Positions 1-11,153 of a DNA stretch of 64,000 bases are shown piece by piece. Below the pieces are notes generated by a model. The model was not told the origin of the DNA. It saw nothing but the letters and a program-made list of their open reading frames with translations, and ran no database searches. The position numbers and the translations under genes are program-made. Location of the stretch: NCBI RefSeq assembly GCF_000412695.1, contig NC_021499.1:2046001-2110000 (forward strand), in the 5' to 3' direction. This stretch comes from Pseudomonas resinovorans NBRC 106553. Its GTDB lineage: Bacteria > Pseudomonadota > Gammaproteobacteria > Pseudomonadales > Pseudomonadaceae. The number at the start of each line of letters is the position of its first letter. Within the stretch, counting starts at the first letter, position 1.

Positions 1-3000
1 ACAGCAACGAGGCCACGGTCACCATCAAGGTGGACGAGGTCAACGACAAGCCGCTGCTGGACCTGGATGCCAACGACAGCAGTGGCGCTACCGGCGCCAA
101 CTACCAGACCAGCTTCACCGAAGGCGGCCCGGCGGTGGCCATTGCCGACCTGGATACCCGCGTGACCGATGTGGACGACAGCAATATCGAGTCGGCCACC
201 ATCGTGCTCACCAACGCCAAGGCCGGCGACTCGCTGTCCCTGGGCGGCCTGCCCGGCGGCATCAGCGGCGTGGTGGATACCAGCGTGGCCGGCAAGATCA
301 CCGTCACCCTCAACGGTTCGGCCAGCAAGGCCAGCTACGAGACGGCCATCGAGGCGATCCGCTTCTCCAACAGCAGCAACACCCCGGACACCACGCCGCG
401 CAACCTGACGGTGGTGGTCAACGACGGCAACCTCAACTCCAACGTCGCCGAGACGCGGATCAACCTGATAGCGGTCGACAACGCCCCGGACGCCAAGAAC
501 GACCAGGCCTCGGTCAACGAAGGGCAGGGGCAGGACTTCAACCTGGTGTTCGTGCTGGACTTCAGCGGCAGCATCAGCAACACCGAGCTGAACCAGATGC
601 TCACTGCCGTGCGCGCGGCGGGCCAGGCGCTGTTCGATGGCACCTCGGGGGACGTCAAGCTGCAGATCGTGGCGTTCTCGTCCACCGCCACCTCTTATCC
701 GGTGGTCAGCGATTTCGCCGCCTTCTCGGCGCAGATCGCCGCCATCAACCCGAACGAGGGCGGTACGCGGCCCTTCAATGGAAATACCGACTTCACCGCC
801 GGTATCCAGGAAACCATGGCCGTCTACCAGCCACTGAACGGCTACAGCAACCAGGTGGTGTTCATCAGTGACGGCAACCCCAACGAGCAGACCGGCACCA
901 ACGGCAACTCCCTGGCCAACGCCACGGCCACCGCCTGGAACAACTTCGTCGACAACAACCATCTGAATGTCACCACCGTGGGCATCGGCGACGGCATCAA
1001 CACGGCGCGCCTGCAGGATGTCGACCTGGATGGCCAGGGTTCGCCGCTGAGCGTGTCCGGTTTCGAGCAACTGATCGATGCGCTGAAGAATCAGATCGTC
1101 GGCGGCGACGTATCGGGCAATGTGTTGCACGGCAGCGACAACATCCCGGGCACCACCGACGACGACAGCTTCGGTGCCGACGGCCCCGGCTACATCAAGT
1201 CCATCGTCATCAACAACGTGACCTACACCTGGAACGGCAGCAACGTCATCGACGCCAGCACCGGGCCGGACATCGCCGGCAGTGTCCTCAGCAATATCGG
1301 TACGGCGGCCGGCGGCAAGCTGACCTTCAACTTCGCCACGGGCGCCTGGAGCTACGTGGCGCCCCAGGGCATCAGCGCCAACATCACCGAGCACTTCACC
1401 TACAGCCTGGTGGACGCCGACGGTACCCCGGACTCGGCCACCCTCAGCGTGACGGTGGTGGACGTGAACATGGCGCCTACCGGCGCGGACAAGAGCATCA
1501 CCCTGCTGGAGGACGGCAGCCGCGTGCTGAACACCGCCGACTTCGGTTTCAGCGACGCCGACGGCGACAGCCTGCTGGCGGTGAAGATCACCACGCTGCC
1601 GGGTGCCGGTAGCCTGGTGCTGGCCGGCGGCCCGGCCCTGGTGGCCGGCAGCAGCGTCAGCGTGGCGGACATCACTGCCGGCAAGCTGAGCTTCGTGCCG
1701 GCGGCCAACGGCAACGGCGCGGGGTACGCCAGCTTCTCCTTCCAGGTGCAGGACAATGGCGGCACCGCCAACGGCGGCGTGGACCTGGATGCGAGCGCCA
1801 ACCGCATCACCTTCAACGTCACCTCGGTGAACGACGCGCCGATGCTGGGCGGGATGGGCGGCAGCATGGCCTACACCGAGAACGCCAGTGCCAAGGTGAT
1901 CGACGCGAGCGTGAGCCTGGGCGATGTCGACTCGCCCAACTTCGATACCGGCAAGCTGACGGTGGCCTTCAGCAACAACGGCACCACGGCGGACCAGCTG
2001 TCGATCCTGGCGGGCGGCGGCATCACCCTGCAGGGCAGCCAGAACGTCCGCTACAACGGCAACACCATCGGTACCTGGACGGGCGGCGGCAACGGCAGTG
2101 CGCTGGTGATCAGCTTCAACGCCCAGGCCACCCTGCTGGCGGTGCAGGCGCTGATCCAGCAGATCGCCTTCGCCAACAGTTCGGATAACCCGAGCGGGCT
2201 CGACCGCACGCTGAGCTTCTCCCTGGACGATGGCGACGGCACCGCCAACGGCGGCCAGAACCTCGCCACGGCCTACGCCATCGTGCAGGTCAACGCGGTG
2301 AACGATGCGCCGGTGGCGGTGGCCGACCGGGTGGTGACCAACAGCTCAGGTTCGGTGGCCATCCCCGAATGGGCACTGACCTGGAACGACACCGACGCCG
2401 AGGGCAACGCCCTGGATGTCACCAGTGTCAGCGGGGGCAGCAACGGCACTGCAACCCATAGCGCCGGTAGCGGGGCCCTGGGCAATGTCACCTTCAGCGA
2501 TGCCAGCGGCAGCTTCAGCTACCGGGCCGCGGATGACGGCGGCAACAGTGCCAACGCCGCGACCGTCACCGTGACCGCGGACACCAGCAGCCCCTTGGGC
2601 AGCAACAGCACCAGCACCGACCAGATCGTCATCGACAGCAGCGCCAACGGCAACACGCTGCAGGGCGGCAGCGGCAAGGACGTGCTGATCGGTGGCCTCG
2701 GCAACGACACCCTGGAAGGCAACGGCGGCGACGACCTGCTGGTGGGCGGTGCGGGCGATGACATCCTGCGCGGTGGCGGCGGTTCGGACACCGCGTCCTA
2801 CCATGACGCCAGCACCGGCGTCACGGTGGACCTGGCCAAGGTCGTGCAGCAGAACACCGGTGGCGGCGGGCTGGATACCCTGATCGACATCGAGAACCTG
2901 ATCGGCTCGCGCCTGGACGATGTGCTCAGCGGCAACGGCGGCAACAATGTCCTGGCCGGCAACAGCGGCAACGACCTGCTGACGGGCGGCGCCGGTGCGG

Positions 3001-3317
3001 ACACCTTCCAGTGGCTGCCCGGGGACAGCGGCGTCACCACCATCACCGACTTCACGCCGGGGATGGACAAGCTGGACCTGTCGCAACTGCTCACTGGCGA
3101 GCACAGCAATGTGGGCAGCCTGGACGACTACCTGACCATGGCCTTCGGCGCGAGCACCACCATCACGGTGGACAGCAACGGAACGGGGACGGCAGGCGGC
3201 GGTGGCCAGACCATCGTGCTGCAGGGAGTGAACCTGATGACGGCTTATAACGCGCCGGATGCGGCGTCGGTGATCTCGCACATGCTCGATGACGGCTCGC
3301 TGAAAGCGGACGCCTGA
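1..3317 (+). CDS. LapA-type RTX/VWA surface adhesin, C-terminal part (5' end outside window)
   Basis: The reading frame is open from the first base (codons in frame with position 3) and ends at TGA 3315-3317, so only the last ~1,105 residues are visible. Seen: Asp/Asn-rich cadherin-like repeats; a von Willebrand A domain (about bp 540-1110) with the MIDAS motif DFSGS; more VCBS/cadherin-like repeats; two blocks of GGxGxDxL calcium-binding RTX nonapeptides (about 2665-2810 and 2905-3010); and a C-terminal type I secretion region. This architecture is typical of LapA/MapA-family biofilm adhesins exported by an ABC transporter, here not in the window. The adjacent lapG and lapD genes support the assignment. 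The N-terminal retention module and LapG cleavage site would lie upstream of base 1. It cannot be told from this part whether it is LapA proper or a paralogue. Confidence 0.9.
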   Translation, partial: SNEATVTIKVDEVNDKPLLDLDANDSSGATGANYQTSFTEGGPAVAIADLDTRVTDVDDSNIESATIVLTNAKAGDSLSLGGLPGGISGVVDTSVAGKITVTLNGSASKASYETAIEAIRFSNSSNTPDTTPRNLTVVVNDGNLNSNVAETRINLIAVDNAPDAKNDQASVNEGQGQDFNLVFVLDFSGSISNTELNQMLTAVRAAGQALFDGTSGDVKLQIVAFSSTATSYPVVSDFAAFSAQIAAINPNEGGTRPFNGNTDFTAGIQETMAVYQPLNGYSNQVVFISDGNPNEQTGTNGNSLANATATAWNNFVDNNHLNVTTVGIGDGINTARLQDVDLDGQGSPLSVSGFEQLIDALKNQIVGGDVSGNVLHGSDNIPGTTDDDSFGADGPGYIKSIVINNVTYTWNGSNVIDASTGPDIAGSVLSNIGTAAGGKLTFNFATGAWSYVAPQGISANITEHFTYSLVDADGTPDSATLSVTVVDVNMAPTGADKSITLLEDGSRVLNTADFGFSDADGDSLLAVKITTLPGAGSLVLAGGPALVAGSSVSVADITAGKLSFVPAANGNGAGYASFSFQVQDNGGTANGGVDLDASANRITFNVTSVNDAPMLGGMGGSMAYTENASAKVIDASVSLGDVDSPNFDTGKLTVAFSNNGTTADQLSILAGGGITLQGSQNVRYNGNTIGTWTGGGNGSALVISFNAQATLLAVQALIQQIAFANSSDNPSGLDRTLSFSLDDGDGTANGGQNLATAYAIVQVNAVNDAPVAVADRVVTNSSGSVAIPEWALTWNDTDAEGNALDVTSVSGGSNGTATHSAGSGALGNVTFSDASGSFSYRAADDGGNSANAATVTVTADTSSPLGSNSTSTDQIVIDSSANGNTLQGGSGKDVLIGGLGNDTLEGNGGDDLLVGGAGDDILRGGGGSDTASYHDASTGVTVDLAKVVQQNTGGGGLDTLIDIENLIGSRLDDVLSGNGGNNVLAGNSGNDLLTGGAGADTFQWLPGDSGVTTITDFTPGMDKLDLSQLLTGEHSNVGSLDDYLTMAFGASTTITVDSNGTGTAGGGGQTIVLQGVNLMTAYNAPDAASVISHMLDDGSLKADA

Positions 3318-3325
3318 GCCTTGGC

Positions 3326-3353
3326 CGACGCCCGCCTCCCGAGGCGGGCGTCG
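3326..3353 (+). terminator. Hairpin after adhesin gene, possible terminator
   Basis: A 12-bp GC-rich stem (GACGCCCGCCTC with its complement, loop CC) begins 9 bp after the adhesin stop. The following tract is GTTGTGG rather than a run of T, so intrinsic termination is plausible but not strong. Confidence 0.5.
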
Positions 3354-3379
3354 TTGTGGATGGGAGAGGGGAAGGAACC

Positions 3380-3718
3380 ATGGTGTATGTGCAACGGGAT
3401 GAAAAGGGGCGGGTCCTGCGGGTGGAGCCCGAGCCCTTCGAGAACATGACCCAGAGCATGCCGGCCAACGATCCGGAAGTGCGGACCTGGTTCGCCAGCC
3501 GCAGCCTGCATGACCACCTGATGTCCCTGCAGCATTCCGACCTGGAACTGGTACGGGTGATCGAAGACCTGGTGCACGTCCTGGTCAGTCGCGGCGTGAT
3601 GAGCTACACCGACCTGCCCGAAGCCGCCCGGCAAAAACTCCAGCACAGAGCGCACACCCGTACCCAGGTGGGGGATCTGGGTGGGCTGGTGATGGATGAG
3701 TCGCAGTTGCCCTATTGA
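3380..3718 (+). CDS. Conserved hypothetical protein, 112 aa
   Basis: Small acidic soluble protein with no signal peptide or membrane segment. I choose the ATG at 3380 because GAGAGGGGAAGGA sits just upstream; an in-frame ATG 24 bp earlier would place this Shine-Dalgarno inside the gene. Visible features are a basic N-terminus (MVYVQRDEKGRVLRVE), a helical centre, and a C-terminus ending in a short Asp/Glu-rich tail. I recall similar short Pseudomonas proteins mislabelled as tryptophan synthase beta chain, but nothing here resembles that enzyme. It follows the adhesin gene on the same strand, 60 bp after its stop. Function unknown. Confidence 0.75.
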   Translation: MVYVQRDEKGRVLRVEPEPFENMTQSMPANDPEVRTWFASRSLHDHLMSLQHSDLELVRVIEDLVHVLVSRGVMSYTDLPEAARQKLQHRAHTRTQVGDLGGLVMDESQLPY

Positions 3719-3735
3719 GGTGGGATGGCGCCTTT

Positions 3736-3982
3736 TTCGCGAATGAATTCGCTCCTACGGGGTCGTTATCCATGCCAGATCGTAGCCCGGATGAAATCCG
3801 GGGATGTCGGCAGGGAGTTCCCGGATTGCATCCGGGCTACCGGCAGAACCTCACAACCGGGCTCGGTACCGCCTGTGGCAGGGCCGGCTTGATGTAGGAG
3901 CGAATTCATTCGCGAAGGGCCGCGAGGCCCGTGGATCCGATTCGCGAATGAATTCGCTCTTACGGGGTCGTTATCCATGCCA
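3736..3982. repeat. Cluster of dispersed intergenic inverted repeats reaching into lapD stop
   Basis: Contains: a half element CGCGAATGAATTCGCTCCTAC (3738-3758); an inverted pair GTAGCCCGGATGAAATCCGGG / CCCGGATTGCATCCGGGCTAC in 3782-3840; and a full element with GAATTCATTCGCGAA arms (3893-3963). A 42-bp segment at 3736-3777 recurs at 3941-3982 with one mismatch. The second copy contains the last codons and stop of the leftward lapD gene. Confidence 0.85.
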
Positions 3983-5917
3983 CGGCGCCGGCGCACCAAT
4001 TAGTCGACCCATCGCACCCTTGATTCCCAGTTCCCGTAGCACCTCGAGTTCGCCCTGGGTTTCCACCATCTCGGCGATCAGCGGCAGGTCGATGCTGTTG
4101 GTGGCGCGGAACAGGGCTTCGATGAACAGGCGCTTGTCGCTTTCCTGGTCGATGGCGCGTATGTAGGTGCCGTCGATCTTCAGGTAGGCCAGGCCCAGGT
4201 GGGCCAGGTTGCCGATCAGGCTGAAGCGCCCGCCGAAGTGTTGCAGGCCGACGCTGTAGCCGGTTTCACGGATGGCCTGGCAGACCTCGCCCAGTTCGCT
4301 GGCCGGTGGCAGGTGGCGTTCGTCCAGCTCGAGGGTGAGCAGGGTCGCCTGTTGCGGATGGGCCTTGAGCATACCGAGCAGGCGTTCGCGGTTGTCGGCC
4401 TGGCGCAGGCTGGCGGCGGACAGGCTGAGGGCGAGGGGAGAGGGCGTTTGCGCCAGGTGCGCCAGGCAATGCTCGAGCATCGCCAGGTCGAAACGGGCGG
4501 CCCAGCCAAGGCGCTCGATCCAGGGCAGGAAGCGGCCGGCGGGCACGGCTTCGCCGTCCGGGTCGAGCAGGCGCGCCAGTACCTTGTGGTGGATGATCTC
4601 CTCTGGATTGGTGCAGGGGCCGACCGGCTGGAAGTACAGGCGCAGCTTGCCCTTGACCAGGGCGTCGTCGATCCAGGCGCGCCAGTCGTGCAGGCTCTGG
4701 CCAGGCGCGGCGTCGAAGTCGTCCAGGCGCTCCCAGGAACGGTTGGTGTTCTGCGTGGCCTGGGCCAGGGCCTGGTCGGCGCGGCCCATGACCTGGTTGA
4801 TGGCTTCTCCGGGGCGGTAGGCGGCGATGCCGATCAGGGCCACCGGGCTGCGATCACTGGCGCCCGTGGCGTGCAGCGTTTCGAGTTGGGCTGTGAGTTC
4901 TTCGGCCAGTTGCTCGATGTCCTCGCCATTGAGGCCGGGTGCGAGCAGCGAGAATTCGCCGCCACGGCTGCGCGAGGCCAGCCAGTCGGGGTCACCGCGC
5001 CGCGCCAGCAGGCCTTTCAGCAGCTCGCCGATGTCGCGGATCAGGGCGTCGGTGCGTTGGCCGCCTAAACGCTGGTTGAGCCCGCCGAGGTCGTTGACCC
5101 GCAGCAGCAGCAGGTAGCCGGCGGCGTTCTGGTCGTTGGGCACCAGTTGGTTGGCCAGGCGAATGTCGAACTGGCGGCGGTTGGCCAGGCCCGTGAGGCT
5201 GTCCTGGTAGGCCTCCTCGCGCAGGCGTTCGCTACGGGCGGCTTCCTCGGCGAAGAGGTTGCGCAGCTTGTCCACCATCTGGTTCATGGCCAGTACCACG
5301 CGGCGTAGTTCCGGCGTGCGCGGCACCTTGGGCAGGGCGAGGAATTCCCGGCGGCTGATGGCCTCGGCCTGCTGCACCATGTTGTCCAGGGGCTTGAGCT
5401 GGGTGCGCAGCAGCCAGGCGCCGAGCAGGGCGCTGATCAGGCCGCAGAGCAGCAGCCAGACCAGGCTTCCGACTGCGCTGTCCCAGAGCTTGGCCAGGGC
5501 GAACTGCGGATGGCTCAGCACTTCCACCCGCGCCGCCTGCTGCCAGCCGCGCATGATCAGGGCGTCGCCGCCCTGGGGTTTCAGGTCGACCAGGTGGGCG
5601 AACCAGCGTGGCACCTGCTCGCTGGTGGTGGTGGTGCGGCGTTCGGCGATCACGCCGCCGTCGGCGATGCGCACCACGCGGATGCTGGCGAAGTAGCCGC
5701 TGTCGAAGATCGAGCTGACCATCAGTTCGATCATCGCCGGGTCGTCCACGTGGGGCGTCATCGACAGGCCGAGGGCGGTGGCGGCGTCCTGGGCATGGGA
5801 GCGCAACTGGCTGAGCAACTGCTCGCGGGAACTCTCCACGCCCGCGAGGAAGCTGCCGGCGAAGGCCAGTGCGAGCAGCAGGCAGATGGCCAGGAACAGC
5901 TGCTTGAGTAACGACAT
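3971..5917 (-). CDS. lapD: LapD, inner-membrane c-di-GMP receptor controlling LapG
   Basis: 648 aa. In this family LapD binds c-di-GMP in the cytoplasm and, through its periplasmic domain, sequesters the protease LapG so that the adhesin stays on the surface. Seen: TM helix at residues ~5-25, a periplasmic LapD/MoxY-type domain, TM helix ~152-172, HAMP, a degenerate GGDEF domain reading RGGEF, and a degenerate EAL domain in which the signature is KVL. Both substitutions are the known LapD hallmarks and imply binding without synthesis or hydrolysis. It lies 3 bp downstream of lapG, as expected for an operon. Its stop codon lies inside a dispersed repeat. Confidence 0.95.
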   Translation of the reverse strand: MSLLKQLFLAICLLLALAFAGSFLAGVESSREQLLSQLRSHAQDAATALGLSMTPHVDDPAMIELMVSSIFDSGYFASIRVVRIADGGVIAERRTTTTSEQVPRWFAHLVDLKPQGGDALIMRGWQQAARVEVLSHPQFALAKLWDSAVGSLVWLLLCGLISALLGAWLLRTQLKPLDNMVQQAEAISRREFLALPKVPRTPELRRVVLAMNQMVDKLRNLFAEEAARSERLREEAYQDSLTGLANRRQFDIRLANQLVPNDQNAAGYLLLLRVNDLGGLNQRLGGQRTDALIRDIGELLKGLLARRGDPDWLASRSRGGEFSLLAPGLNGEDIEQLAEELTAQLETLHATGASDRSPVALIGIAAYRPGEAINQVMGRADQALAQATQNTNRSWERLDDFDAAPGQSLHDWRAWIDDALVKGKLRLYFQPVGPCTNPEEIIHHKVLARLLDPDGEAVPAGRFLPWIERLGWAARFDLAMLEHCLAHLAQTPSPLALSLSAASLRQADNRERLLGMLKAHPQQATLLTLELDERHLPPASELGEVCQAIRETGYSVGLQHFGGRFSLIGNLAHLGLAYLKIDGTYIRAIDQESDKRLFIEALFRATNSIDLPLIAEMVETQGELEVLRELGIKGAMGRLIGAPAPWHG

Positions 5918-5920
5918 CGA

Positions 5921-6616
5921 CTAACCCTCTCCAATGGCGAAGCCTTCGGCGCGCATTTTTTTCAGCAGGTCCTGCCAGCGCGACAGTTTCTTGGTATCCC
6001 CGGCGCGCTTGGCGCCGGTGTAGAGCCCCTCGGCGTTGAACGCGTACACCGGCAGCAGGTCGTCACGCTGGGACGCCGGGCGTATCTCGCTGATCAGGTT
6101 GTCCAGGACCAGGGGATCGGCGCTGGGGGATTTGTAATAGGTGAGCACCATGTGCGCCTGGTTCTGGCGCAGGGCCTTGACGTAGGTGATGCGCAGCTTC
6201 TCGGCGGGGATGCCGAGGCGGCGCAGGGTGAAGTACTTGGCGATGGCGTAGTCCTCGCAATCGCCGGCGCCCTTGACCAGCGCCTCGATGGGCGTGGCCC
6301 AGTAGTCGTTGTCGCGCCAGGTGCGGATGTCGTCGGTGAAGCGCAGCTCGCGGTTGAAGAAGCGATTCACCGCCTTGAGCTTCTCGGCTTCGGGCAGGTC
6401 GACGCTGGACTGGATCAGCTCGCTCCAGGCGAGGATGCGCGCCTTCGCCGGGCCGAGGTCGCCGTAGCGCTTGCTGGCGTTCTGCAGGATCAGGTCGAAG
6501 TCCCAATTGGCGAGGACGCTGGCCAGGCACAGGAACAGCCCGGCGAGCAGGCAGCTGCCTTGCCATGCCGGCCACGAAGGGTTTCGCAGTCCCGTTGCCA
6601 CCCAACGTAGCCGCAT
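5921..6616 (-). CDS. lapG: LapG, periplasmic cysteine protease that releases the adhesin
   Basis: 231 aa, bacterial transglutaminase-like cysteine proteinase family. LapG cuts the N-terminal region of LapA-type adhesins when c-di-GMP is low. The catalytic triad is visible: Cys in GAGDCEDYA, His in QAHMVL and Asp in PLVLDNL. An N-terminal hydrophobic segment (GSCLLAGLFLCLASVLA) serves as signal peptide or anchor. The gene precedes lapD by 3 bp on the same strand, and the adhesin is encoded convergently next to them. Confidence 0.95.
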   Translation of the reverse strand: MRLRWVATGLRNPSWPAWQGSCLLAGLFLCLASVLANWDFDLILQNASKRYGDLGPAKARILAWSELIQSSVDLPEAEKLKAVNRFFNRELRFTDDIRTWRDNDYWATPIEALVKGAGDCEDYAIAKYFTLRRLGIPAEKLRITYVKALRQNQAHMVLTYYKSPSADPLVLDNLISEIRPASQRDDLLPVYAFNAEGLYTGAKRAGDTKKLSRWQDLLKKMRAEGFAIGEG

Positions 6617-6679
6617 CGGCCGTCTCTCCGCCCAGGTTGCTCAGAGCATAGGCGCGCCATCGGCGATTTGCCGGGGATT

Positions 6680-7081
6680 TCAGCGGTTGTGCAGGGTCTT
6701 CTGACGAAGGATGTAGATGCTTACCAGCACGGCGCTGGTGAGCATGAATCCACGGGCCCAGGGCAGGGGGACGAGGAAGCAGGAGAGGGTGATGCTGGCC
6801 CACATCAGGACCAGGGCATAGACCTTGCCCTTGAGCGGAATGCCCTGGCCTTCGAGGTAGTCGCGAATCCACGGCCCGAGCCGTGGATGCTCCACCAGCC
6901 AGAGGTAGAAACGCCGCGAGCTGCGTACGAAGCAGGCCGCGGCGAGCAGCAGGAATGGCGTGGTGGGCAACACCGGCACAAAGATGCCGATCACCCCCAG
7001 GGCGACGCTGAGCCAGCCGATGGCCAGCAGAATCATGCGCAGCGCCGGGTGGCGCTGCTGCTGAATATCGCTGTGCGCCAT
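6680..7081 (-). CDS. YbaN/DUF454 family inner-membrane protein
   Basis: 133 aa. Matches the DUF454 (YbaN) family by the order: a first membrane segment (ILLAIGWLSVALGVIGIFVPVLP), then TTPFLLLAAACFVRSS, a soluble stretch HPRLGPWIRDYLEGQGIP, and two closing hydrophobic helices near residues 85-125. Molecular function is not known for the family. It begins 12 bp after the stop of the YecA-like gene on the same strand, so the two are probably co-transcribed. The basic C-terminal tail (ILRQKTLHNR) suggests a cytoplasmic end. Confidence 0.85.
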   Translation of the reverse strand: MAHSDIQQQRHPALRMILLAIGWLSVALGVIGIFVPVLPTTPFLLLAAACFVRSSRRFYLWLVEHPRLGPWIRDYLEGQGIPLKGKVYALVLMWASITLSCFLVPLPWARGFMLTSAVLVSIYILRQKTLHNR

Positions 7082-7093
7082 TCGCGCCTGGCC

Positions 7094-7681
7094 TTAGTGG
7101 TGGCGGGGCTTGAGCAGGGCCGGTTTTTCTTCCGGGGCGTTGCAGAGCAGGAACAGGGCGGTGAGCAGCTCGGGGATCTGCTCGACCATTTCGTCCACCA
7201 GGTTGCGGTCCTTGGCGATATCGGCGAACTCGGGCTGCTCGTCGAACAGGCCGGAACCCACCATGATCGGCAGCAGCAGTTCGCTGACTTCGTCCTCGGC
7301 GTTCTCGAACCAGGCTTCCTCACGCAGGAAGACGCCTTCCATGAAGCCGATGCACCAGCCGCGCAGGTCGGAATCGTCCGGGGTTTCGCCCAGATCCAGG
7401 TCGCAGGGCATCTCGGGGTCTTCGTCGCTGGCCAGTTGGCGGGCGATGTGACCCTTGAGGGCCAGCAGGGAGGCTTCGATCTCTTCGCGCTCGGCGTCGC
7501 TGCGGTAGTGCGGCGGCTCGGCGAACAGCGCGTCGATCCATTCGCGCTCGGGCACCTGGTCCGGGCAGATGGTCAGGGCGGTCAGGTAGCCGTGGGCGGC
7601 CACATAGTCCAGAGCCTCCTCGTGCAGATCATCGGCGTCGAGAAAGGCTTGCAGGCGGGACAGTTGCTCAGCGAAGGACAT
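7094..7681 (-). CDS. YecA/YgfB family (UPF0149) protein
   Basis: 195 aa, strongly acidic and helical. The pattern of a helical N-terminal half (HGYLTALTICPDQVP) followed by LRGWCIGFMEGVFLRE fits UPF0149/YecA. The metal-binding SEC-C tail of some family members is absent, and the protein ends in KPRHH. Cellular role unknown. It is divergent from recQ and probably heads a two-gene unit with the DUF454 gene downstream. Confidence 0.8.
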   Translation of the reverse strand: MSFAEQLSRLQAFLDADDLHEEALDYVAAHGYLTALTICPDQVPEREWIDALFAEPPHYRSDAEREEIEASLLALKGHIARQLASDEDPEMPCDLDLGETPDDSDLRGWCIGFMEGVFLREEAWFENAEDEVSELLLPIMVGSGLFDEQPEFADIAKDRNLVDEMVEQIPELLTALFLLCNAPEEKPALLKPRHH

Positions 7682-7787
7682 CGTGGGACTACCTTGAGGG
7701 ATAAACGACGCTGAATTCTAGTCGAGTGCGAGGTCTGCGGCAAAAGGCGCGGCGATGGGCGTGGCCGACTTGCCGGCGCGGCTGACG

Positions 7788-7793
7788 TATAAT
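7788..7793 (+). promoter_or_regulatory. Possible -10 box for recQ
   Basis: A perfect TATAAT lies 24 bp upstream of the recQ ATG. No good -35 element is visible at normal spacing, so this is a tentative sigma-70 -10 site. Confidence 0.4.
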
Positions 7794-7817
7794 GCCCGGC
7801 TTGCTCCGGAGACCCCC

Positions 7818-9941
<2,124 letters not shown>

Positions 9942-10060
9942 TCCGGACTGGGTAGCGCCCCTGGCGGGCGCGATTCGTCGCTCCGGATGGCGCGTGGCGT
10001 GACTGTCCGGGGCGCTGGCCGGTGCTAGCATCGCCGCTCCTACCGCTTCGAGCGATCCGC

Positions 10061-11077
10061 ATGGACAAGCTGATCCAGGCCGATGGCCAGCCGCACTACG
10101 GCATCTTTCCCGCCGCGCCGGGCCACATCAATTATCGCGATTTCGACTTCCGCTCGCCCATGGGCCGCCGCCTGGGGCCTCTGGCCAAGTGGCGGCGCTT
10201 CCACCAGTTCCAGTACTTCGGCCTGCTGGGCAACGAGCTGATCGGCGGCTGTGCCCTGGCCAACCTGAGCCTGGTGGGCATCGGCTTCGTCTACCTGTTC
10301 CACCCGGCCAGCGGGCGCATGATCGAACGCCAGTTCAAGCTGCCGCTGGGGCTGGGCACCTCCTTCTCGCAGACGCCGGACGACGGGGTCTGCGAGCTGC
10401 GCCAGGGACGCAACCTGCTGCGCCTTCAGAACTGCACGACGAGCGGCGAGAAGCGCCTGCTGGTGGAGCTGGACGACGGCACCCGCATCGATGCGGCGTT
10501 CAGCGAGCGGCAACCGGCCTTCCAGCCAATGTGCATCTGCACGCCGACGGCGGTGAATGGCTGGGTCTACGCACAGAAGGTGGCGGGCGTCGCCTGCCGG
10601 GGCCAGGTGCGTAGCGCACTGGGGGATTTCGACCTCGGCCAGATCGGCGCCTTTGCCCACCACGACTGGTCCGCTGGCTACATGCGCCCGGAAACCAACT
10701 GGAACTGGGCCTGCCTGTCCGGCCTTGCCGGCGGGCTGCGGGTTGGCCTGAACCTCTCTTGCGGGGTCAACGAGACCAGCTTCAGCGAGAACTGCTTCTG
10801 GCTGGATGGCGAGCTGATCAAGGTCGATGGCGTGCGTTTCGCTTTTAATCGCGACCAACCGCTGAAGACCTGGACCATCAGCTCCCACGACGGCCAGGTG
10901 GAGCTGCGCTTCGAAGGCGAGGGGTTGCACGAAGAGCGGCTGAACCTCGGTTTCATTGCAAGCAATTTCAAGCAGGTATTCGGCCGTTTCAGCGGCAACC
11001 TGCGGCCGTCGGGCCGTGCGCCGGTTTCGATCGACGGCATGTGGGGCTTCGTCGAGGACCAGTATGTGAAGTGGTAG
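10061..11077 (+). CDS. DUF2804 domain protein
   Basis: 338 aa; the whole chain resembles DUF2804 proteins, beginning with the motif HYGIFPAAPGHINYRDFDFRSP. It is rich in aromatic residues and beta-strand pattern, with no signal peptide or membrane helix. A conserved block reads GAFAHHDWSAGYMRPETNWNWA, in a 20-residue part of which several Trp and His cluster. Function not established. It stands between recQ and the marR-MFS pair and seems to be transcribed alone. The ATG at 10061 is chosen because the upstream in-frame extension is low-complexity and lacks a ribosome site. Confidence 0.8.
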   Translation: MDKLIQADGQPHYGIFPAAPGHINYRDFDFRSPMGRRLGPLAKWRRFHQFQYFGLLGNELIGGCALANLSLVGIGFVYLFHPASGRMIERQFKLPLGLGTSFSQTPDDGVCELRQGRNLLRLQNCTTSGEKRLLVELDDGTRIDAAFSERQPAFQPMCICTPTAVNGWVYAQKVAGVACRGQVRSALGDFDLGQIGAFAHHDWSAGYMRPETNWNWACLSGLAGGLRVGLNLSCGVNETSFSENCFWLDGELIKVDGVRFAFNRDQPLKTWTISSHDGQVELRFEGEGLHEERLNLGFIASNFKQVFGRFSGNLRPSGRAPVSIDGMWGFVEDQYVKW

Positions 11078-11111
11078 GGGGAGGGGGCTTGCTCGCGGCT
11101 TAAGGCTATGA

Positions 11112-11130
11112 TTAGCTGGCTAATAATTAG
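11112..11130. promoter_or_regulatory. Overlapping palindromes, possible MarR operator
   Basis: TTAGC-TG-GCTAA (11112-11123) overlaps CTAAT-A-ATTAG (11120-11130), both 24-42 bp before the marR start. MarR regulators commonly bind AT-rich palindromes in their own promoters, so autoregulation is inferred. Confidence 0.5.
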
Positions 11131-11153
11131 TATAAGAAGTCCGAGTCAATTCG

